Shown: in pieces, positions 60,456 through 64,000 of the stretch
How positions within the stretch are numbered: position 1 is the stretch's first letter
Layout: each line of letters opens with the position of its first letter
Assembly (NCBI GenBank): GCA_035294465.1
Contig: DATGKW010000136.1
Location: forward strand, 1-64,000
From: Paraktedonobacter sp035294465
GTDB taxonomy: Bacteria; Chloroflexota; Ktedonobacteria; Ktedonobacterales; Ktedonobacteraceae
Direction of reading: 5' to 3'
DNA: 64,000 nucleotides
Made by a program: the position numbers and the translations under genes
The notes under the pieces: model-generated
The model's input: only the letters and a program-made list of their open reading frames with translations
What the model was told of the DNA's origin: nothing
Databases searched by the model: none

Positions 60456-60986
60456 ATGAAACAGACTCAAGTGGCAAGGGTTGTACTCAACACAGCCGCG
60501 TGGAAAACGATCCTGCTGGACGCTTACAAGCGCCAGGAGATCGAGGCTTGCGGAGTGCTGCTGGGGAGAATGGATCACGAGGAGAGCTGGTATATTGTAG
60601 AGGCTGTCCCTTTACGCAACATTTACGCGTCCCCGGTCTATTTTGAATTTGATCCTGCCGAGCTGCTGGCGATGGAACTGGAGCAACCTGGCAGGATCAT
60701 TGGAGTCTACCATAGCCACCCGGCCGGGCCGGCCACTGCCAGCTCTATAGATCGGCGAAACATGCAGCGTGTCAACGCTGAGCAGCACATTCCCTGGATC
60801 TGGTTGATCGTCAGCGGCCCCTTTACCAGTATGCACACACCGGAGGCTCCAGACGAGACGCCAGGAAACAACCCCGCGACCAGTATTAACGCAGGGGAAG
60901 TTATCGCTTATCACCACTACGAGGATACAGGCTTGCAACAAATTGTTATCCAACGTAGCGGGAGCGAAGATACCAGGCCAGCTTAA
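60456..60986 (+). CDS. JAMM/MPN-domain metalloprotease (M67)
   Basis: 176 residues. The zinc site is complete: E30 in EIEACGVLLGR, H86-S-H88 in VYHSHPAGP, S96 and D99 in ASSIDRRN, the JAMM signature. Bacterial free-standing JAMM proteins remove ubiquitin-like or sulfur-carrier proteins, or process C-terminal peptides. No ThiS/MoaD-like gene adjoins; the ubiquitin-fold gene at 29666 is far away. Three bases separate it from the LURP-one-like gene, so the two are translated together. Confidence 0.88.
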   Translation: MKQTQVARVVLNTAAWKTILLDAYKRQEIEACGVLLGRMDHEESWYIVEAVPLRNIYASPVYFEFDPAELLAMELEQPGRIIGVYHSHPAGPATASSIDRRNMQRVNAEQHIPWIWLIVSGPFTSMHTPEAPDETPGNNPATSINAGEVIAYHHYEDTGLQQIVIQRSGSEDTRPA

Positions 60987-61151
60987 CATCAGCCTGAAGG
61001 GATAAGACGATCAGGTATCTAAGTAGCCAGCCGAGGGAAAAACACGTTATAATAAACGCTGATAGCATTACCATCAGCCAGCGTAATTATGTACGTATTG
61101 TTCTTATTCTTGCTTCTTCAAGGCGAGCTATTCTGAAATAAAGGATCGGTC

Positions 61152-62357
61152 ATGAAGTGCCAAAATTGTGGCAATGAGTTAGGCCCGGACGAGGCATTCT
61201 GCGGACAATGTGGCGCGCCCAATGTCGCGCAGGCCCAACCAACCGAGATGATACAGCAGGCCCCAACATCTCAAAGTGGACTCCCTGGTGATGGATATCG
61301 CAGTCGCGGCACCACACCCCAGCCCAATCAGCAAGCACACGTGCTTTTTCCCACCCAGAACGCGCACCCCTCGCACTCATCAATGGTTCGCCAGGACCCT
61401 CAGCAGGTTGGCGGCTTCTACCAGGATGCAACGGAAGCAGTTTCAATTGTGCCCGGAGGGCCTGTCGGCTATCCACCCGGATCATATCCGCAACAGGGAT
61501 ATGGCACGGGCTACAATGGCACGGGCCAGCTTGGGGCACAGACGCAGCAACCATTTCTCACTGGAAATTATTCTAACCCTACGTATCCTCCAACTCAAAT
61601 GGGCTATGGCAGTGGGCAATTCGGGTCGGGAGGTTATGGACCAGGCTCAGGCATAGGCACGACACCTCCGCCGCTGAAGCGTAGCAATGTTGCGATCATT
61701 GTTGGCATCGTTTGTCTGGTCTTCGCAATCATCACTGTGGGCGTTTTTGGCGCTCTCTTCGCCCTGCGCAGCGGAAGCAATAATCGGGCTGCTGCCACAC
61801 CCGTTGCCCAGGCCACCCCCACAGCTACTCCCACGCCCAGCCCAACACCATCTCCTACGCCATCTCCCACGCCCACTGTCGCTCCCACCCCAGCACCGGA
61901 TGCGAATTTCAGTTGGTGCAGCACGCCATGCACACAGAATGGCTATCAGATCGAAATTCCTAATGGCTGGACTCAAGGCCAGACTCAAGATAATCAAGGA
62001 CTACAGTTCACAGATCCCTCGCAGACCGATATCTATGTAGCAGTGAAAACTCCCGGCGGAGGCTCGCCGGCCGACACCCTGCTCAACAACGATATCAACG
62101 AATTCAGCAACCAGCCCGGCTACCAACCACCGCAGCAGAGCGCGATGAGCAGCATTATCGGCGGAGCGAACTGGGAATCGCAGACGATCTACTACCAGTC
62201 CAATGGGGGAAACGAACAGGTAAGCATTTATGCAACGGTCTATCAGGGTAAGGGCTATGTGATCGAATTGCAGGCGCCACAGGGCCAGTTTGCCACCATC
62301 GATGGACAGTTTTTTAGCCCGATGCTCGCACGTTTCCAATTTGTCACGCAGGGATAA
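61152..62357 (+). CDS. Zinc-ribbon membrane protein with Pro/Thr stalk and extracellular domain
   Basis: 401 residues. An N-terminal zinc ribbon (C3-x2-C6 and C17-x2-C20) is followed by a Gln/Pro/Gly-rich stretch (30-175), a membrane helix (about 182-205), a T-P-T-P stalk (215-250) and a C-terminal domain of about 145 residues (WCSTPCTQNGYQIEIPNGWT onward) with Cys in the opening. The C-terminal part resembles small extracellular domains attached to such anchors in Ktedonobacteria; function unknown. A TATAAT box lies at 61048-61053. It stands alone before purA. Confidence 0.7.
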   Translation: MKCQNCGNELGPDEAFCGQCGAPNVAQAQPTEMIQQAPTSQSGLPGDGYRSRGTTPQPNQQAHVLFPTQNAHPSHSSMVRQDPQQVGGFYQDATEAVSIVPGGPVGYPPGSYPQQGYGTGYNGTGQLGAQTQQPFLTGNYSNPTYPPTQMGYGSGQFGSGGYGPGSGIGTTPPPLKRSNVAIIVGIVCLVFAIITVGVFGALFALRSGSNNRAAATPVAQATPTATPTPSPTPSPTPSPTPTVAPTPAPDANFSWCSTPCTQNGYQIEIPNGWTQGQTQDNQGLQFTDPSQTDIYVAVKTPGGGSPADTLLNNDINEFSNQPGYQPPQQSAMSSIIGGANWESQTIYYQSNGGNEQVSIYATVYQGKGYVIELQAPQGQFATIDGQFFSPMLARFQFVTQG

Positions 62358-62383
62358 GCACTCTCAGCGAGAAATCACAGGAT

Positions 62384-62413
62384 TTGACAAAGGGTCTAAG
62401 CGTGGGATAAGCT
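62384..62413 (+). promoter_or_regulatory. Candidate promoter of purA
   Basis: A perfect TTGACA (62384-62389) is followed 18 bases later by TAAGCT (62408-62413), a weak -10. The leader would be about 95 nt. Confidence 0.4.
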
Positions 62414-62450
62414 AACTCGTGGTCAAATACGGATCATACAAACTCAGATG

Positions 62451-62486
62451 CTCCCACTCCTGGCTCGCATGCCAGGAGAGTGGGGG
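62451..62486 (+). promoter_or_regulatory. Leader hairpin before purA
   Basis: CCCACTCCTGGC (62453-62464) pairs with GCCAGGAGAGTGGG (62471-62484), a 12-bp stem with a 2-nt bulge and 6-nt loop. It ends about 30 bases before the purA start, with no T-run. It could affect mRNA stability or purA translation. Confidence 0.5.
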
Positions 62487-62516
62487 CTATCGATTGGTGA
62501 AAAAGGAATAAACGCT

Positions 62517-63845
62517 ATGTCGGTACTGGCTATCATTGGAGCCCAATGGGGGGACGAAGGCAAAGGCAAGATCGTTGACGAACTTTCCACGCGCGCAGAT
62601 TTTGTTGTACGTTATCAAGGAGGCAGCAACGCGGGTCATCGAGTCATCCACGAAAAAGGAGAATTCGCCTTTACTCTTGTGCCCTCGGGAATCCTTTTTC
62701 CCAATACCACCTGCATCATTGGCAACGGCGTTGTAGTGGACCCCAGAGGGTTGCTGAACGAGATGGAGGAGTTGCAGGCTCAGGGCATTGATACTTCGCG
62801 CCTCTATATTAGCGAACGGGCCCACGTAGTAATGCCGTATCACTTCTTGCTGGATCGGCTGGAAGAAGAGGCACGGGGAGCTGACAAGATCGGCAGCACA
62901 CAGCGCGGCATCTCTCCGGCCTATGTCGATAAGCACGCGCGCATCGGCATTCGCATGGTAGACCTCCTCGATGTTGACACCTTCCGAGCCAAACTTGCCT
63001 CAATTCTCCAGCAAAAGAACCGGATGATTACCCAGATTTATGGCCAGCCCCCCCTCTCGCTTGAAGAGATCCACGGAGAATATTTCGGCTACGGGCAACG
63101 CCTGCGTTCACATATCGCCGACACCCAGGTCATGCTTCACGACGCTCTATTCGAGCACAAAACAATTGTGCTGGAGGGTGCGCAGGGAGCGCTGCTCGAT
63201 ATTGACTTCGGCACCTATCCCTATGTGACCTCGTCTTCAACCATGGCAGCCAACGCTTCTAGCGGAGCCGGCCTGCCGCCACACTCGATTGATCGCGTGA
63301 TCGGCGTCTATAAAGCCTACATCACGCGTGTAGGCAGCGGTCCCATGCCAACAGAGTTGTTCGACGACGCCGGCCAGTTGCTACGAGATCGCGGGCACGA
63401 ATACGGCACCAACACCGGCAGAGAGCGCCGCTGCGGCTGGTTTGATAGCGTAGCTGGCCGCTTCGTGGCGCAACTCAATGGTCTGGATTCCGCTGTCATT
63501 ACCAAGCTGGATGTACTGGATACCCTCCCGGTGATCAAGATCTGCACAGCCTATCAATTGCGCGGCAAACTGATCCACAACTTCCCGGCCACCCAGAGCG
63601 ACCTGGCCGCGTGTGAGCCAGTCTATGAAGAAGTCGAGGGCTGGCAGTGCGATACCAGCAATATCACTACCTACGACGAATTGCCCTCCGCCGCCAAAAA
63701 CTATCTCAAGCGATTGGAAGAACTACTGGAAACGCCTATCTCAATGGTCTCGGTCAGCCCCCAGCGCGGCCGCACCATCCAGGTTCAGGACGTGCTGGCT
63801 AAGTCAGAGTACGATGCCCGTTATCCGCGCAACACGATGAGGTAA
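62517..63845 (+). CDS. purA: Adenylosuccinate synthetase
   Basis: 443 residues from ATG 62517 (AAGGA about 10 bases upstream; the codon at 62448 lies within the leader hairpin region). It joins IMP and aspartate using GTP to give adenylosuccinate on the way to AMP. Motifs: AIIGAQWGDEGKGKIVDELS (GTP loop), GGSNAGHRV, GSTQRGISPAY, LEGAQGALLDIDFGTYPYVT and GTNTGRERRCGWFDSVA. It is complete at the usual length and stands alone. Confidence 0.96.
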   Translation: MSVLAIIGAQWGDEGKGKIVDELSTRADFVVRYQGGSNAGHRVIHEKGEFAFTLVPSGILFPNTTCIIGNGVVVDPRGLLNEMEELQAQGIDTSRLYISERAHVVMPYHFLLDRLEEEARGADKIGSTQRGISPAYVDKHARIGIRMVDLLDVDTFRAKLASILQQKNRMITQIYGQPPLSLEEIHGEYFGYGQRLRSHIADTQVMLHDALFEHKTIVLEGAQGALLDIDFGTYPYVTSSSTMAANASSGAGLPPHSIDRVIGVYKAYITRVGSGPMPTELFDDAGQLLRDRGHEYGTNTGRERRCGWFDSVAGRFVAQLNGLDSAVITKLDVLDTLPVIKICTAYQLRGKLIHNFPATQSDLAACEPVYEEVEGWQCDTSNITTYDELPSAAKNYLKRLEELLETPISMVSVSPQRGRTIQVQDVLAKSEYDARYPRNTMR

Positions 63846-64000
63846 GCATTTTAGGGAACATATTTGGCGCGCTGGGTACTTCCTTTTCGGCAAACTCGTC
63901 GTGGATATTGAGATGGGCATAGCTTCACCTGCTCCCACACCAGTATCCTGCGACTATCTTGCAAGCCGGGCAGTGTGACAGGAATATCAGCTTTGAAGGT

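Noticed and set aside
60987..61151. tRNA or small RNA gene in the gap before the zinc-ribbon gene
   Set aside because: No cloverleaf or conserved T-loop seen; only a TATAAT box without a good -35.
63846..64000. Gene at the right end of the window
   Set aside because: No reading frame with start and recognisable content; nothing could be supported in the last 155 bases.

Overview
The window looks like chromosome from a Chloroflexota bacterium, most likely class Ktedonobacteria. This is an inference from gene style: membrane proteins with a Thr/Pro-rich stalk after a zinc ribbon or TIR-like domain, many TPR and STAND proteins, a bacterial tricorn protease, EF-P of unusual type, and a bd oxidase locus. 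No rRNA, tRNA, CRISPR array, transposase or phage gene was recognised.

Layout. 0.1-5.8 kb: flavin-type PNPOx protein, UbiA/MenA-like prenyltransferase, acetate-uptake transporter, argS, and an F420-type LLM oxidoreductase. 6.0-10.4 kb: a signalling cluster. On the minus strand three overlapping genes encode a triple-PAS sensor, a histidine kinase with no sensor domain of its own, and a receiver-kinase hybrid. A converging plus-strand gene is a truncated copy of the hybrid whose phospho-acceptor His has become Gln. 10.5-12.8 kb: FKBP isomerase-pyrE-pyrF operon. 13.0-18.5 kb: tricorn protease, formimidoylglutamate deiminase and an orphan Dam-type methylase.

18.6-43.5 kb is an accessory region built around a minimal type VII (ESX/WXG100) secretion locus: vWA protein, WXG100 protein, EsaB/YukD-like ubiquitin fold, EccC-type triple ATPase and a STAND-TPR ATPase on the minus strand. 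Around it lie two paralogous proteins sharing a new-looking domain (280 and 307 aa), a 774-aa Thr/Gly-rich membrane protein, two membrane-anchored TIR-like proteins (one fused to an FTR1 iron permease and an ABC-exporter tail), two sigma factors, a zinc-finger anti-sigma-like protein and a TPR-CHAT protease. A 25-nt direct repeat derived from the CHAT 3' end lies at 18.6 and 38.1 kb. These domain types recur in bacterial conflict, cell-death and envelope-surveillance systems, so the region may be a membrane-sensing and secretion system; that functional claim is inference.

43.5-45.8 kb: a DUF4388 protein and a Cache-domain membrane sensor behind a long structured leader. 45.8-50.6 kb: minus-strand housekeeping operon aroQ-pepP-efp-accB-like-xseA-xseB-PAP2-like. 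Its AccB-like protein has lost the biotinylated lysine and accC is absent beside it. 50.7-52.5 kb: CAP-domain lipoprotein and DoxX protein. 52.9-59.0 kb: cydD-cydC-cydA-cydB, a complete cytochrome bd oxidase assembly and structure locus. 59.0-64.0 kb: HAD hydrolase, LURP-one-like protein coupled to a JAMM metalloprotease, a zinc-ribbon membrane protein and purA.

Where an upstream in-frame codon exists, starts were chosen by Shine-Dalgarno position and are stated in each entry. Family assignments come from motif reading, not database searches.
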